This document shows positions 32,736 to 41,954 of a DNA stretch of 50,690 bases, piece by piece. Origin of the DNA: Paenibacillus sp. (GTDB lineage Bacteria; Bacillota; Bacilli; Paenibacillales; Paenibacillaceae); NCBI GenBank assembly GCA_031254035.1, contig JAIRVF010000108.1, positions 1 to 50,690 of the forward strand, written 5' to 3'. A model generated the notes under the pieces. That model saw only the letters and a list, made by a program, of their open reading frames with translations. It was not told the origin of the DNA and searched no databases. How positions within the stretch are numbered: position 1 is the first letter of the stretch; each line of letters starts with the position of its first letter. The position numbers and the translations under genes were made by a program.

Positions 32736-33674
32736 GTGGAAGCTCTTGCGCTTCAGCACAAAGAGGAACAAAAACGGGAACTGACTGAAAAGCTGATTCA
32801 GCTCAAAAAGGAACAAAATGCTATTATTCTTGCCCATTATTATCAAAGGGATGAGATTCAGGAGGTTGCAGATTTCCGCGGCGATTCTTTTTTGCTTGCC
32901 CAAAAGGCTGCGCAAACGGATGCGGATGTTATCGTATTTTGCGGCGTGCATTTCATGGGGGAAAGCGCGAAGATTTTGGCTCCGAACAAAACGGTTTTGA
33001 TTCCAGACGAGCGAGCTGGCTGCCCGATGGCTGATATGGTCAATGTGGATGGACTGCGCAAACTGAAGGCCCGGCATCCAAATGCCAAAGTTGTTACTTA
33101 TATCAACTCCTCCGCCGATGTGAAAGCGGAAACGGATATTTGCTGCACCTCTTCCAACGCCGTGAAGGTGATTCAATCGCTGGACTGCGATGAAATTATT
33201 TGGGTCCCGGATAAAAACCTTGGTCATTATGTGCAGCAGCATACCGACAAGAAAATGATCATTTGGGAAGGATATTGCAACACACATGATATGTTGACGG
33301 TGAAGGATGTCGTTGAGATGAAAGCCAAACATCCAGGCGCTCAATTTGTCGTACATCCAGAATGCCGTCCTGAGGTTGTGGCGATGGGTGATTTCGTCGG
33401 CAGCACCACCGCCATCATTGACTATTGTAAAAAATCGGACTGCCAGAAATTTATTGTAGGCACGGAAGATGGAACGGGATACCAGCTTCGTTTGGACAGC
33501 CCGGATAAAACCTTCCATTTTGCAACGAAGTATTTGGTATGCCCGAACATGAAGGTCAACAATCTCAAAAAATTGGTAAAGTGTCTGGAAACGATGAAAC
33601 CGCAAATTTATGTACCGCCAGTTGTCGCAGATCAAGCCCGAATCTCCTTAGAGCGCATGTTACAGGTTCAGTAG
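32736..33674 (+). CDS. nadA: Quinolinate synthase
   Basis: Condenses iminoaspartate with dihydroxyacetone phosphate to quinolinate, the second step of de novo NAD synthesis, using an oxygen-sensitive [4Fe-4S] cluster. It is 312 aa, the compact form. ILAHYYQRDEIQEVAD, VFCGVHFMGESAK, ERAGCPMADM (Cys near 96), VHPECRPEVV and the C-terminal YLVCPNM hold candidate cluster cysteines. The GTG at 32736 follows AAGGGAGTGGG at 32719. It heads nadA-nadB-nadC; B. subtilis has its nad genes elsewhere and in a different order. Confidence 0.96.
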   Translation: MEALALQHKEEQKRELTEKLIQLKKEQNAIILAHYYQRDEIQEVADFRGDSFLLAQKAAQTDADVIVFCGVHFMGESAKILAPNKTVLIPDERAGCPMADMVNVDGLRKLKARHPNAKVVTYINSSADVKAETDICCTSSNAVKVIQSLDCDEIIWVPDKNLGHYVQQHTDKKMIIWEGYCNTHDMLTVKDVVEMKAKHPGAQFVVHPECRPEVVAMGDFVGSTTAIIDYCKKSDCQKFIVGTEDGTGYQLRLDSPDKTFHFATKYLVCPNMKVNNLKKLVKCLETMKPQIYVPPVVADQARISLERMLQVQ

Positions 33675-33740
33675 GTCGCAACCATTCTTTTGATCGCGCC
33701 AGCATGCGCTACTCTTTCTCATAGGACAGGTGACCAATCC

Positions 33741-35357
33741 ATGATTCCTCAGTATCTGGTTGATTTTGATCTGCAATCCCTACCATGCGTGGAGACTGAC
33801 GTGATCGTTATTGGCTCCGGAATTGCAGGTCTATATACGGCAATTGAAGCTGGTAAAGACCGTAACGTGATCATGATTACGAAAAATGCGCTTTTGGAAA
33901 GCAATACCCGTTATGCCCAAGGAGGCATTGCAGCCGTTACCTCGGAGGACGATTCTCCGACTTATCACCGCGAGGATACGTTGATGGCCGGGGCAGGATT
34001 ATGCTCATCGGCGGCCGTAGATGTACTTGTAAATGAGGGGCCAGAAGGGGTGCAGGAGCTGATTCGTTTGGGGACGTCGTTTGACATTGAGAACGGAGAG
34101 CTTGCCTTGACCCAGGAGGGTGCTCATAGCCGGCGCCGCATTCTGCACGCTAACGGGGATGCGACCGGATATGAGATCGTGAGAGCGCTTGCCGCGCAGG
34201 TTCAGGTTCACGAGCGTGTAGAGGTCTGGGAACATCATTTTATTATTGATGTGCTTACCCTTGAGAATGAATGCATCGGAGCCCTTGTACAACGTCCAGA
34301 TGGACAAAGAGTGTATGTTAAGGCTGCCGCCACAGTTCTTTGTACCGGAGGAGCGGGACAGCTATTTCGCTACACGACGAATCCCGAAGTGGCGACCGCG
34401 GACGGAATTGCTATTGCTTACCGTGCCGGGGCTCATATCCGTGATATGGAGTTCATCCAATTCCATCCGACAGCACTTTGTTATCCGAGCGCTCCTCGCT
34501 TCCTGATCTCGGAGGCTGTACGGGGCGAAGGCGCCATACTTCGAAATATCAAGGGCGAACGTTTTATGTCAAAATACCATGAGCTGCTCGAGCTGGCCCC
34601 GCGTGATATCGTGGCTCGGGCCATCGTTAGTGAAATGGAAGAGACGAAATCCACTTTTGTATATCTAGATATTACGCATGAACCGGAAGAGGTCATTAAG
34701 CACCGTTTTCCGACCATTTATGAAACCTGCATGAAATATGGATTGGATATGGCATCGGATTGGATTCCTGTAGCCCCAGCTGCGCATTATATGATGGGTG
34801 GCGTCAAAACGGACCTGAACGGGGAGAGCAGTGTGGCGCGCTTGTTTGCCTGCGGTGAAGTCTCATCGACCGGAGTGCATGGCGCCAACCGATTGGCGAG
34901 CAACTCCTTGTCTGAAGCGATTGTGTTCGGCAGACGGATCGTGAACCGGACTCGGGAGCTTGGCCCACTTAACGAAACCGCGAGCATCATTCATGATGAT
35001 GAAATGCGGACCGGGGCTCCCATACAGGCGACGATCGAACGCAAGCTTAAACTGCAGAAAGTGATGGTCCGAAATGTCGGGCTGAGACGCAGCGAGTCGA
35101 TGCTGCATAAAGGGATGGAGGAGCTCAGCCGTCAGCTTCCGATCTTCCATGCCGAGCTTACTCGTAAAGAAGAGTTTGAATTTGCGAATATGCTGACTAG
35201 TTGCTTGCTGATCACCCGTGCTGCGATGGACCGCAAGGAGAGCCGCGGCGCGCATTACCGGGAAGACTATCCTCAGAAAGATGACGCGGCGTGGCGCAAA
35301 CATTTACTTCAGCATCGTGAAGATGAAATCATGGAGGAATTCAGCGATGATGTTTAA
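33741..35357 (+). CDS. nadB: L-aspartate oxidase
   Basis: An FAD enzyme oxidising L-aspartate to iminoaspartate, the substrate of NadA. It is 538 aa. The dinucleotide-binding motif VIVIGSGIAGLYTAIEAG starts near residue 20, followed by TRYAQGGIAA. HFIIDVL, the RDMEFIQFHPTAL segment with active-site residues and the GEVSSTGVHGANRLASNSL block are present. The ATG at 33741 is preceded by AGGACAGGTGA; the open frame upstream runs into the intergenic repeat. The 3' end overlaps nadC by 11 bp. Confidence 0.97.
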   Translation: MIPQYLVDFDLQSLPCVETDVIVIGSGIAGLYTAIEAGKDRNVIMITKNALLESNTRYAQGGIAAVTSEDDSPTYHREDTLMAGAGLCSSAAVDVLVNEGPEGVQELIRLGTSFDIENGELALTQEGAHSRRRILHANGDATGYEIVRALAAQVQVHERVEVWEHHFIIDVLTLENECIGALVQRPDGQRVYVKAAATVLCTGGAGQLFRYTTNPEVATADGIAIAYRAGAHIRDMEFIQFHPTALCYPSAPRFLISEAVRGEGAILRNIKGERFMSKYHELLELAPRDIVARAIVSEMEETKSTFVYLDITHEPEEVIKHRFPTIYETCMKYGLDMASDWIPVAPAAHYMMGGVKTDLNGESSVARLFACGEVSSTGVHGANRLASNSLSEAIVFGRRIVNRTRELGPLNETASIIHDDEMRTGAPIQATIERKLKLQKVMVRNVGLRRSESMLHKGMEELSRQLPIFHAELTRKEEFEFANMLTSCLLITRAAMDRKESRGAHYREDYPQKDDAAWRKHLLQHREDEIMEEFSDDV

Positions 35358-36207
35358 TGGATATAACGAGGGTCTGGTGGAGTCTATCCGCCTATGGCTA
35401 AAGGAAGACGTAGGATCCGGGGATATTACGACAATGACGACTATTCCAGCAGGTCATGAGTCGAAAGGGATTATTCACGCCAAGGCAGACGGCATCGTGG
35501 CGGGCATTCCCGTCGCGGAGCTTGTATTTCAGGTAGTGGATCCTTCGTTGTCTTTCACGGCTCACGTAAAGGACGGGGATCGTGTACACAAAGGTACGGT
35601 ATTGGCGGTCGTTGAAGGTAGCACACATCATATTTTGACGGGAGAACGAATTGCATTGAATTTGCTGCAGCGGCTTTCGGGTATTGCTACCCGGACCCGC
35701 ATGTTTGTTGATGCGCTGGAGGGACTGCCTACCCGGCTTGTAGATACGCGTAAAACAACTCCTGGACACCGCATGCTTGAGAAATACGCCGTCCGAATCG
35801 GCGGGGGTGCGAATCACCGTTTCGGGCTTTATGACGCCGTGATGATCAAGGATAACCATATCAAAGGGGCGGGTGGAATCCGAAGAGCCGTCGAGCGAGC
35901 ACGTGCTTACATCCCGCATACGATGACGATCGAAGTGGAGACGGAATCACTGCAGCAGGTAGAGGAGGCCATAGAAGCCGGGGCCGATATCATCATGCTG
36001 GACAACATGGATTATGCGATGATGAAGGAAGCGGTTAGACGGATCAAAACCAAGGCCCCACATGTCCGCGTGGAGGGTTCAGGCAATGTTTCGCTGCAAA
36101 CCATTAAAGAAATAGCCGAATGTGGGGTTGACGTGATATCCGTGGGGCGGTTAACCTATTCCTTTGAGAGTCTTGATATCAGTTTGGATCTCAACGCTGT
36201 AAAGTAA
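35347..36207 (+). CDS. nadC: Nicotinate-nucleotide pyrophosphorylase (quinolinate phosphoribosyltransferase)
   Basis: Converts quinolinate and PRPP to nicotinate mononucleotide and CO2, the third de novo NAD step. It is 286 aa. The N-terminal LKEDVGSGDITT, VDTRKTTPGHRMLEKYAV with catalytic Arg/Lys residues, GGANHRFGLYDAVMIKDNH and the end VDVISVGRLTYS are canonical. The ATG at 35347 overlaps nadB; GGAGG at 35333-35337 supports it. Its substrates come from nadB/nadA just upstream and prs at 9.4 kb. Confidence 0.97.
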   Translation: MMFNGYNEGLVESIRLWLKEDVGSGDITTMTTIPAGHESKGIIHAKADGIVAGIPVAELVFQVVDPSLSFTAHVKDGDRVHKGTVLAVVEGSTHHILTGERIALNLLQRLSGIATRTRMFVDALEGLPTRLVDTRKTTPGHRMLEKYAVRIGGGANHRFGLYDAVMIKDNHIKGAGGIRRAVERARAYIPHTMTIEVETESLQQVEEAIEAGADIIMLDNMDYAMMKEAVRRIKTKAPHVRVEGSGNVSLQTIKEIAECGVDVISVGRLTYSFESLDISLDLNAVK

Positions 36208-36223
36208 AGGAGGAAACATCCCC

Positions 36224-36991
36224 ATGATCCTTGTCATCGACATCGGGAACACCAACATTGTGCTGGGCATATATAAAGGCCGTGAGCTTCTGCATCATTT
36301 CCGTCTCAGTACCCTTGGCCAGTCCACGTCCGATGAATACGGTGTGTGGTTTCATAATTTGTTTCAAATGGCAGGGATTCCTGTTTCGGATATCCGGGGT
36401 GTTATCATGTCCTCTGTTGTGCCGCCAATGGTGCATACCATAGAAGAAACATGCCGCAAATATATCCATAAGCATCCGCTAATGGTCGGTCCGGGTATCA
36501 AAACGGGACTGAATCTCCGTTACGAAAATCCGCGTGAGGTGGGTGCGGACCGTATTGTAAATGCGGTGGCTGCAGTAGAATTGTACAAGGGCCCGCTTGT
36601 CGTGGTTGATTTCGGAACGGCGACCACATTTGACTGCATTGATGAAAAGGGAACCTATCTTGGCGGCGCAATCGTACCGGGCATTGGTATTGCTGCCGAA
36701 GCTTTGGTCCAGCGGGCTTCGAAACTTCCGCGCATTGAATTGGAAAAGCCTAAAAAAGTTATTGGGCGCAACACGGTTCATGCCATGCAGGCAGGGATTA
36801 TATATGGATATGCCGGGCAAGTGGATGGCATTGTCAAACGGATGAAGCAGGAGATGCAAGCTCCTTCGCTGAAGGTGATTGCCACCGGGGGGATGGCGGA
36901 ACTGATCGCGGGTGAATCTGAAGCTATTGATGAGGTAAATCCGTTGCTAACCCTGGAAGGCCTGCGGATCATCTATGAGCGCAACAGCTGA
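36224..36991 (+). CDS. coaX: Type III pantothenate kinase
   Basis: Phosphorylates pantothenate, the first step of coenzyme A synthesis; type III enzymes are not feedback-inhibited by CoA. It is 255 aa with the ASKHA fold: DIGNTNIVLGIY at residues 5-16, PREVGADRIVNAVAA near 102, VVDFGTATTFDCID near 126 and ATGGMAELI near the end. AAAGGAGGAAAC precedes the ATG. It is 16 bp downstream of nadC, probably the same operon. Confidence 0.97.
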   Translation: MILVIDIGNTNIVLGIYKGRELLHHFRLSTLGQSTSDEYGVWFHNLFQMAGIPVSDIRGVIMSSVVPPMVHTIEETCRKYIHKHPLMVGPGIKTGLNLRYENPREVGADRIVNAVAAVELYKGPLVVVDFGTATTFDCIDEKGTYLGGAIVPGIGIAAEALVQRASKLPRIELEKPKKVIGRNTVHAMQAGIIYGYAGQVDGIVKRMKQEMQAPSLKVIATGGMAELIAGESEAIDEVNPLLTLEGLRIIYERNS

Positions 36992-37097
36992 TTTTTGTGA
37001 TCTGTAGTTAGGACAACTGATATTAGGGAATTCTAAACGAAGAGCGGCTATATCACGCCGAGATTGGTTAATTAGAGAGTAGGAAGGCTGGATACGC

Positions 37098-37982
37098 ATG
37101 GAACAAAAACAAAACGGCCTCATCCGAGGCACCGCAATGGGCGGACGCGTCCGGGCCTTCGCAGTAAGAACGACTGGGCTTGTGGAGGAGCTGCGTCAAA
37201 GGCATGACACCTGGCCAACGGCAACCGCAGCCATGGGGCGTACTTTAACGGCCGGCGCCATGATGGGTGCTATGCTCAAAGGCGAGGAGAAACTGACCAT
37301 TCAGGTTCAAGGAGACGGTCCGATTGGTAAAATCGTCGTTGACGCCAATGCTAGGGGAGAAGTAAGGGGTTACGTGGATGAGCCTCATATTCATCTGCCG
37401 AGCAACAGTCAAGGTAAGCTTGACGTGGCTGGAGCGGTTGGACGCGAGGGCTATTTGCACGTGACTAAAGATTTGGGACTGAAGGAACCGTACCGTGGCA
37501 GTGTGCCGATTATTTCCGGTGAGCTTGGAGAGGACTTCACGTATTATTTTGCTGTATCAGAACAAACGCCATCGGCAGTGGGACTTGGGGTGCTCGTCGC
37601 ACCGGATAATTCCGTTATCGTGTCTGGTGGATTTATCATTCAGCTTCTGCCTGGACTGAGCGATGAGGAAATTACTGTGATCGAGCAGGCCGTAGGTGCC
37701 ATGCCACCAGTAACGTCGCTTCTGGATCAAGGGCTGGAGCTTGAAGAAATGCTACGCTGGCTTCTACCGGATGTGGAAATCCTTGAACATATGGACATCA
37801 AGTTCCAGTGCAAATGCTCACATGAACGGGTGGAACAGACTTTGGTCAGTCTGGGAAAAAGCGAATTGCAGCAGCTGATTGATGAAGACGGAAAAACGGA
37901 AGTGGTATGCCATTTTTGCAATGAAGCCTACAGCTTTAATAAAGATGAACTGCAGCAAATTCTAGAACAAGCAATCCATTAA
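37098..37982 (+). CDS. hslO: 33 kDa redox-regulated chaperonin Hsp33
   Basis: A holdase chaperone activated by oxidation. It is 294 aa. The zinc-binding redox switch is intact: Cys238/Cys240 in QCKC and Cys271/Cys274 in CHFC. The substrate-binding N-terminal domain has GPIGKIVVDANARGEVRGYV and the linker GAMPPVTSLLDQGLELEEML. AGAGAGTAGGAAGG lies upstream of the ATG. It precedes the yacD-like gene by 16 bp, so the two probably share a transcript. Confidence 0.97.
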   Translation: MEQKQNGLIRGTAMGGRVRAFAVRTTGLVEELRQRHDTWPTATAAMGRTLTAGAMMGAMLKGEEKLTIQVQGDGPIGKIVVDANARGEVRGYVDEPHIHLPSNSQGKLDVAGAVGREGYLHVTKDLGLKEPYRGSVPIISGELGEDFTYYFAVSEQTPSAVGLGVLVAPDNSVIVSGGFIIQLLPGLSDEEITVIEQAVGAMPPVTSLLDQGLELEEMLRWLLPDVEILEHMDIKFQCKCSHERVEQTLVSLGKSELQQLIDEDGKTEVVCHFCNEAYSFNKDELQQILEQAIH

Positions 37983-37998
37983 GCGCGGGCATAATAGA

Positions 37999-38946
37999 AT
38001 GATGACCAGACAGGAGAGGGCGCTTTGGGCCGCAGTCATCATTTTGGCAGCGGGCGTGTTGTTTATGGGGAGTCTAGTCGTCATCCGCGGTTTAGAACCG
38101 GCGGCAGCCGTACATGAGTCGGAAGAAGAGCAGGGAAGCCACGAAGCAGTAGCCTCTTTTGACGGACAAATCATTACGGAAGACGAATGGGTGAAGGAAC
38201 TGAAGCGAACGCACGGGCATGAAATGCTTGTGCAGATGCTGAATCAGAAAGCGGTGGATGCGGAGTCGAAAGTACTTCAAATCCGGATCACGCCGGAGGA
38301 ATTCACAGAAAAAGTCAAGGCGGACGCCGCCGGATACGGGTCGGAAAACGCGTACTACCAGGCTATGTCTGCGCAACTAGGCCTTTCCCATGAGGATGTC
38401 AGGGCAGAGGCTATTTATCAATTGACACTCGAGAAGATCGCAATCGCCATGGTCCTTATCAGCGATGAGGAAGTGGACCGTTATATAAAGCAGCATAAGG
38501 ATGAGTTTGAGCCCAAAAAGAAGTATGAGTTGGCCTGGATCAAGCTCAAAAACCGCAAGGAGGCCAACAATACGCTTGACCGCTTGGGACAGGGCGAGGA
38601 TTTTGGCAAATTGGCCGAAGAGCTGTCCCTTGACGAGTACACACGTATGGAGGGCGGCAAACTTGGCGTGGTCGAGGAAGATGACCCGTTTGTCCCGGGG
38701 GCACTGCTGGATGCAGCCAAAGAATTGGAAGCGGGAGATATCGCCGGACCAATTCAGCTGAAGGACGATGGATATGCGGTCATGCAGGTGATTGACATCG
38801 AAAGGCCCGAACAGCCGGGTATGGATAAAATCCATGCCAGCGTCCGCAAGCATCTTGCCCTCAATGAAGCCATTCCGCTGACCCAGCTGGAGGCCGGCCT
38901 AAGGGAGAAGTACGGTGCGAAGCTGATCATGAAACCAACCTCCTGA
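37999..38946 (+). CDS. yacD: YacD-like membrane-anchored parvulin-type peptidyl-prolyl isomerase
   Basis: A 315-aa relative of PrsA/SurA. One N-terminal membrane segment (about 8-30) has no lipobox, so it is a signal anchor or a cleaved signal. A SurA-N-like helical region (SFDGQIITEDEWVKEL onward, about 52-160) precedes a parvulin-like domain (about 170-270) with GEDFGKLAEELSLDE and GGKLGVV. Substrate unknown; probably helps fold exported proteins. It has the position of B. subtilis yacD, between hslO and cysK. A second, lipidated relative is encoded at 15098-16138. Confidence 0.88.
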   Translation: MMTRQERALWAAVIILAAGVLFMGSLVVIRGLEPAAAVHESEEEQGSHEAVASFDGQIITEDEWVKELKRTHGHEMLVQMLNQKAVDAESKVLQIRITPEEFTEKVKADAAGYGSENAYYQAMSAQLGLSHEDVRAEAIYQLTLEKIAIAMVLISDEEVDRYIKQHKDEFEPKKKYELAWIKLKNRKEANNTLDRLGQGEDFGKLAEELSLDEYTRMEGGKLGVVEEDDPFVPGALLDAAKELEAGDIAGPIQLKDDGYAVMQVIDIERPEQPGMDKIHASVRKHLALNEAIPLTQLEAGLREKYGAKLIMKPTS

Positions 38947-38972
38947 AGTGGAGATGAAATAAGATGTATTTT

Positions 38973-39023
38973 ACAAACCTTTGCTGCATGGAGTTGCTTC
39001 CATAAAGCAAGGTTTGTTTTTTT
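38973..39023 (+). terminator. Intrinsic terminator after yacD
   Basis: ACAAACCTT-GCT pairs with AGCAAGGTTTGT (one bulged T) around a 20-nt loop and ends in TTTTTTT. Confidence 0.8.
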
Positions 39024-39064
39024 GGCAAAATCTCATGGATAGGTTATTGTTTCAAGGGTTGATA

Positions 39065-39093
39065 TTGACATCGGCATGGAAGGTTGTTAAGAT
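39065..39093 (+). promoter_or_regulatory. Sigma-A promoter of cysK
   Basis: A perfect TTGACA at 39065-39070, 17-bp spacer and TAAGAT at 39088-39093 preceded by TGT, an extended -10. Just downstream, ATACC at 39106-39110 and GGATAT at 39122-39127 form an imperfect inverted repeat in A/T-rich DNA, a possible CymR-type repressor site. Confidence 0.65.
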
Positions 39094-39215
39094 AAAGATA
39101 TCAAATACCTACTTAATTACTCGGATATAAAAAACCAATTTCACAGCCAGATGTACAATCTGAATCGGTATATATCAAATTATGAATACTACAGTTCAAA
39201 GGGAGGATTCATTCT

Positions 39216-40154
39216 ATGGCTAAAGTCGTTAATAATGTTACTGAACTCATCGGCGGTACTCCGCTTGTCCGTTTGAACCGCTTGGTTTCGGAAGATAGCG
39301 CGGAGATCTATCTCAAACTGGAATATCAAAATCCGGGCTCCAGTGTTAAGGACCGGATCGCATTCAGCATCGTGGAAGAAGCGGAAAAGAACGGCACGTT
39401 GAAACCGGGAGGCACGATCGTTGAAGCAACCAGCGGAAACACAGGAATCGGCCTTGCCATGGTGGCTGCAGCTAAAGGATATAAAGCGGTTATCGTTATG
39501 CCGGAAACCATGAGCTTGGAGCGCCGCAACCTGCTTCGTGCTTATGGAGCTGAGCTTGTACTGACACCGGGAGCGGAAGGCATGAACGGTGCGGTTAAAA
39601 AAGCCGAAGAAATTGTAAATGAAAATCCGAGCTACTTTATGGCTGAACAATTTAAAAATCCGGCTAACGTGAAAATCCACCGTGAAACGACGGGGCCAGA
39701 AATCGTAGAGGCGATTGAATCCATCGGCGGTACACTGGATGCTTTTGTTGCAGGTATCGGTACAGGAGGAACAATTTCGGGCGCGGGTGAAGTACTGAAG
39801 AAGAGTTTCCCTGATGTCAAAATCGTAGCGGTAGAACCTGCGGCTTCCCCAATTCTGTCCGGCGGCAAACCAGGACCTCATAAAATCCAAGGTCTTGGTG
39901 CGAATTTCATCCCTGACATTCTGAATCGTGAAATTTACGATGAAATTATCCATGTAGAAAATGATGAAGCCTTTGAAATGGCGCGCCGCGTAGCGAATGA
40001 AGAAGGCGTTCTGGCTGGCATTTCCTCCGGTGCTGCGGTATTTGCCGCATTGAAGGTGGCCAAAGAACTTGGAAAAGGCAAGCGAGTCGTGGCCATCATT
40101 CCAAGTAACGGGGAACGTTACCTGAGCACGCCGTTGTACAATTTTGAAGGCTAA
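39216..40154 (+). CDS. cysK: Cysteine synthase (O-acetylserine sulfhydrylase)
   Basis: A PLP enzyme making cysteine from O-acetylserine and sulfide; in B. subtilis it also forms the sensor complex with the repressor CymR. It is 312 aa. The PLP lysine is Lys45 in NPGSSVKDRIA. The substrate loop EATSGNTGIG is near residue 70, and the phosphate loop GIGTGGTISG near 180. AAAGGGAGG precedes the ATG. It is a single-gene unit between two terminators. Confidence 0.97.
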   Translation: MAKVVNNVTELIGGTPLVRLNRLVSEDSAEIYLKLEYQNPGSSVKDRIAFSIVEEAEKNGTLKPGGTIVEATSGNTGIGLAMVAAAKGYKAVIVMPETMSLERRNLLRAYGAELVLTPGAEGMNGAVKKAEEIVNENPSYFMAEQFKNPANVKIHRETTGPEIVEAIESIGGTLDAFVAGIGTGGTISGAGEVLKKSFPDVKIVAVEPAASPILSGGKPGPHKIQGLGANFIPDILNREIYDEIIHVENDEAFEMARRVANEEGVLAGISSGAAVFAALKVAKELGKGKRVVAIIPSNGERYLSTPLYNFEG

Positions 40155-40204
40155 GAGTTCTCATTTTTCGTAATGTCATTGAATAGATTTCCAACGTTCT
40201 CGCC

Positions 40205-40237
40205 CCTGCTGCTGTTTTTACAGCGGCAGGTTTTTTT
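40205..40237 (+). terminator. Intrinsic terminator after cysK
   Basis: An 11-bp stem, CCTGCTGCTGT / ACAGCGGCAGG, with one T-G pair and a TTTT loop, is followed by TTTTTTT. Confidence 0.92.
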
Positions 40238-40349
40238 AGTTAGTGGCTGCGATTTTTGCAAAAACTCAGGGAAAGGTCTTTTCAAGAAGGTAGCAGGCAA
40301 AGTATACTGACAACCAATAGAAAGGTCTTGCAGCAAGGGGGATGAAGAA

Positions 40350-41954
40350 TTGAAAGATGACAGCATGATTACACTGGAACATTGGAAAAGATGGGTGGAT
40401 GGAGGCTTTACCATTCTGCCTTTTGTAATTGAAAAGGAAATTCGGGCCGAGGTGTCCAGCTTGCCTGCGTCATGGTCGCATGCCTGGAAACAGGCATCAC
40501 CCCATTCTTTTGTTCTCGAAAGCGGCAAGGGTGGACGGTATACCTACTTAGGTCTTGAACCGGTGTCCGTTTTAAAGGGAAAGGGAGATCGAGCGGAGAT
40601 CACCCGATTAGACAACGGATGCACCGGGCGGGAATCAGGAACTCCGCTGCAGATCATCAAGCATTGGATGAAGCCTTTCCAGGCTCCTGCGCCGAAAGAT
40701 TGGGAGGATTCTCTGATTGATCTGCCTCCGTTTCTCGGAGGTTGCGTTGGCTTCTTGGGGTACGATGTGGTTCGTTTTCTGGAAAACCTGCCTATATGTG
40801 TCGAGGACAACCCGGAAATCCCTGATTATCTCTGGATGAGGTTTGAACAGGTATGGATTTATGATCATGTTGCCTGCAAACTCTTTTGTGTTGTTCATCA
40901 GCCAGCGGTTGCAATTGAAGAACTTGAATGCAGCTATGGAGAAGCCTGGACGAAAGCTCAATCGATGCTGGATCGCTGGTGTCAGTTCACGGAGCGGGTG
41001 CAGGGGGAGCTTGAGGAAGAACGGCTTGGGCGGCAACAGCATGTGGTTGAAGCGAAGCATGAGCATGACTCGGGAAATTGGTCTGGAATGCGGAGCGCAT
41101 TTTCGCAGGAGGACTTCGAGCGGTCAGTAAAGTCAATCCAGGACTATATCCGGCAGGGTGACGTGTTTCAAGTGAACTTGTCGCTCAGGCAGGAGCAGGA
41201 ACTTCGGTCGACGCCAGAGCACATTTATGAGTGGCTGCGGATTTTGAATCCATCGCCGTATATGGGCCTTCTCCGTTCCCCGGGTTTCAATCTGGTGAGT
41301 GCGTCTCCCGAGCTACTGGTCAAACGGCAGGGAGAACTGATCAGCGCCCGGCCGATTGCCGGAACCCGCCGGCGCGGTCATACGCAGGCAGAGGACCGGG
41401 CTATGGTCGAGGAGCTGCTTGGCAGCGAGAAAGAGCGTGCAGAGCATGTCATGCTGGTTGACCTCGAGCGCAATGACATAGGCAAGGTGGCCGCTTACGG
41501 CACGGTGCATGTTCCGGAACTCATGACGGTGGAGCATTACTCCCATGTCATGCATTTGGTTTCTCAGGTAGAGGGAAAGCTGGCTGCGGACAAAGATGCA
41601 TTCGATGTGATTGCTGCTCTCTTTCCGGGCGGGACGATTACAGGAGCCCCGAAAGTGCGTACGATGGAGATCATCGAAGAGTTGGAGCCTGTAAGACGAG
41701 GACCTTATACGGGTTCGATGGGCTGGATTGACTACAGTGGAAATTTAGAATTAAATATTATCATAAGAACGTTGGTTGTTTCGGGCGGAAACGGTATGAT
41801 CCAGACTGGCGCAGGAGTCGTTATCGACTCCGAACCGTATCGCGAGTATCGTGAGTGCCACAATAAAGCCAAAGCCATCGTTAAGGCAGTCCTTTTCAGC
41901 GAAAAGGAAGTGGCTGCTGAAATGGAGCGGCGGGAGAAGGAGATGAGCATATGA
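40350..41954 (+). CDS. pabB: Aminodeoxychorismate synthase component I
   Basis: With PabA, converts chorismate to 4-amino-4-deoxychorismate for folate. It is 534 aa, anthranilate-synthase-I fold: an N-terminal lobe, then the chorismate-binding lobe with GDVFQVNLSLRQE, SASPELLVKR, RPIAGTRRRG, LVDLERNDIGKV and PGGTITGAPKVR. TrpE and PabB are alike at this level; the pab cluster decides. The TTG at 40350 is supported by AAGGGGG at 40335; an ATG at 40365 is the alternative. TATACT at 40303-40308 with TTTCAA at 40280 is a weak promoter candidate. It overlaps pabA by 4 bp. Confidence 0.93.
   Translation: MKDDSMITLEHWKRWVDGGFTILPFVIEKEIRAEVSSLPASWSHAWKQASPHSFVLESGKGGRYTYLGLEPVSVLKGKGDRAEITRLDNGCTGRESGTPLQIIKHWMKPFQAPAPKDWEDSLIDLPPFLGGCVGFLGYDVVRFLENLPICVEDNPEIPDYLWMRFEQVWIYDHVACKLFCVVHQPAVAIEELECSYGEAWTKAQSMLDRWCQFTERVQGELEEERLGRQQHVVEAKHEHDSGNWSGMRSAFSQEDFERSVKSIQDYIRQGDVFQVNLSLRQEQELRSTPEHIYEWLRILNPSPYMGLLRSPGFNLVSASPELLVKRQGELISARPIAGTRRRGHTQAEDRAMVEELLGSEKERAEHVMLVDLERNDIGKVAAYGTVHVPELMTVEHYSHVMHLVSQVEGKLAADKDAFDVIAALFPGGTITGAPKVRTMEIIEELEPVRRGPYTGSMGWIDYSGNLELNIIIRTLVVSGGNGMIQTGAGVVIDSEPYREYRECHNKAKAIVKAVLFSEKEVAAEMERREKEMSI

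Noticed and set aside
40272..40329. 9-bp direct repeat AAAGGTCTT (40272 and 40321) before pabB
   Set aside because: Short and unphased with the weak promoter; plausible by chance.
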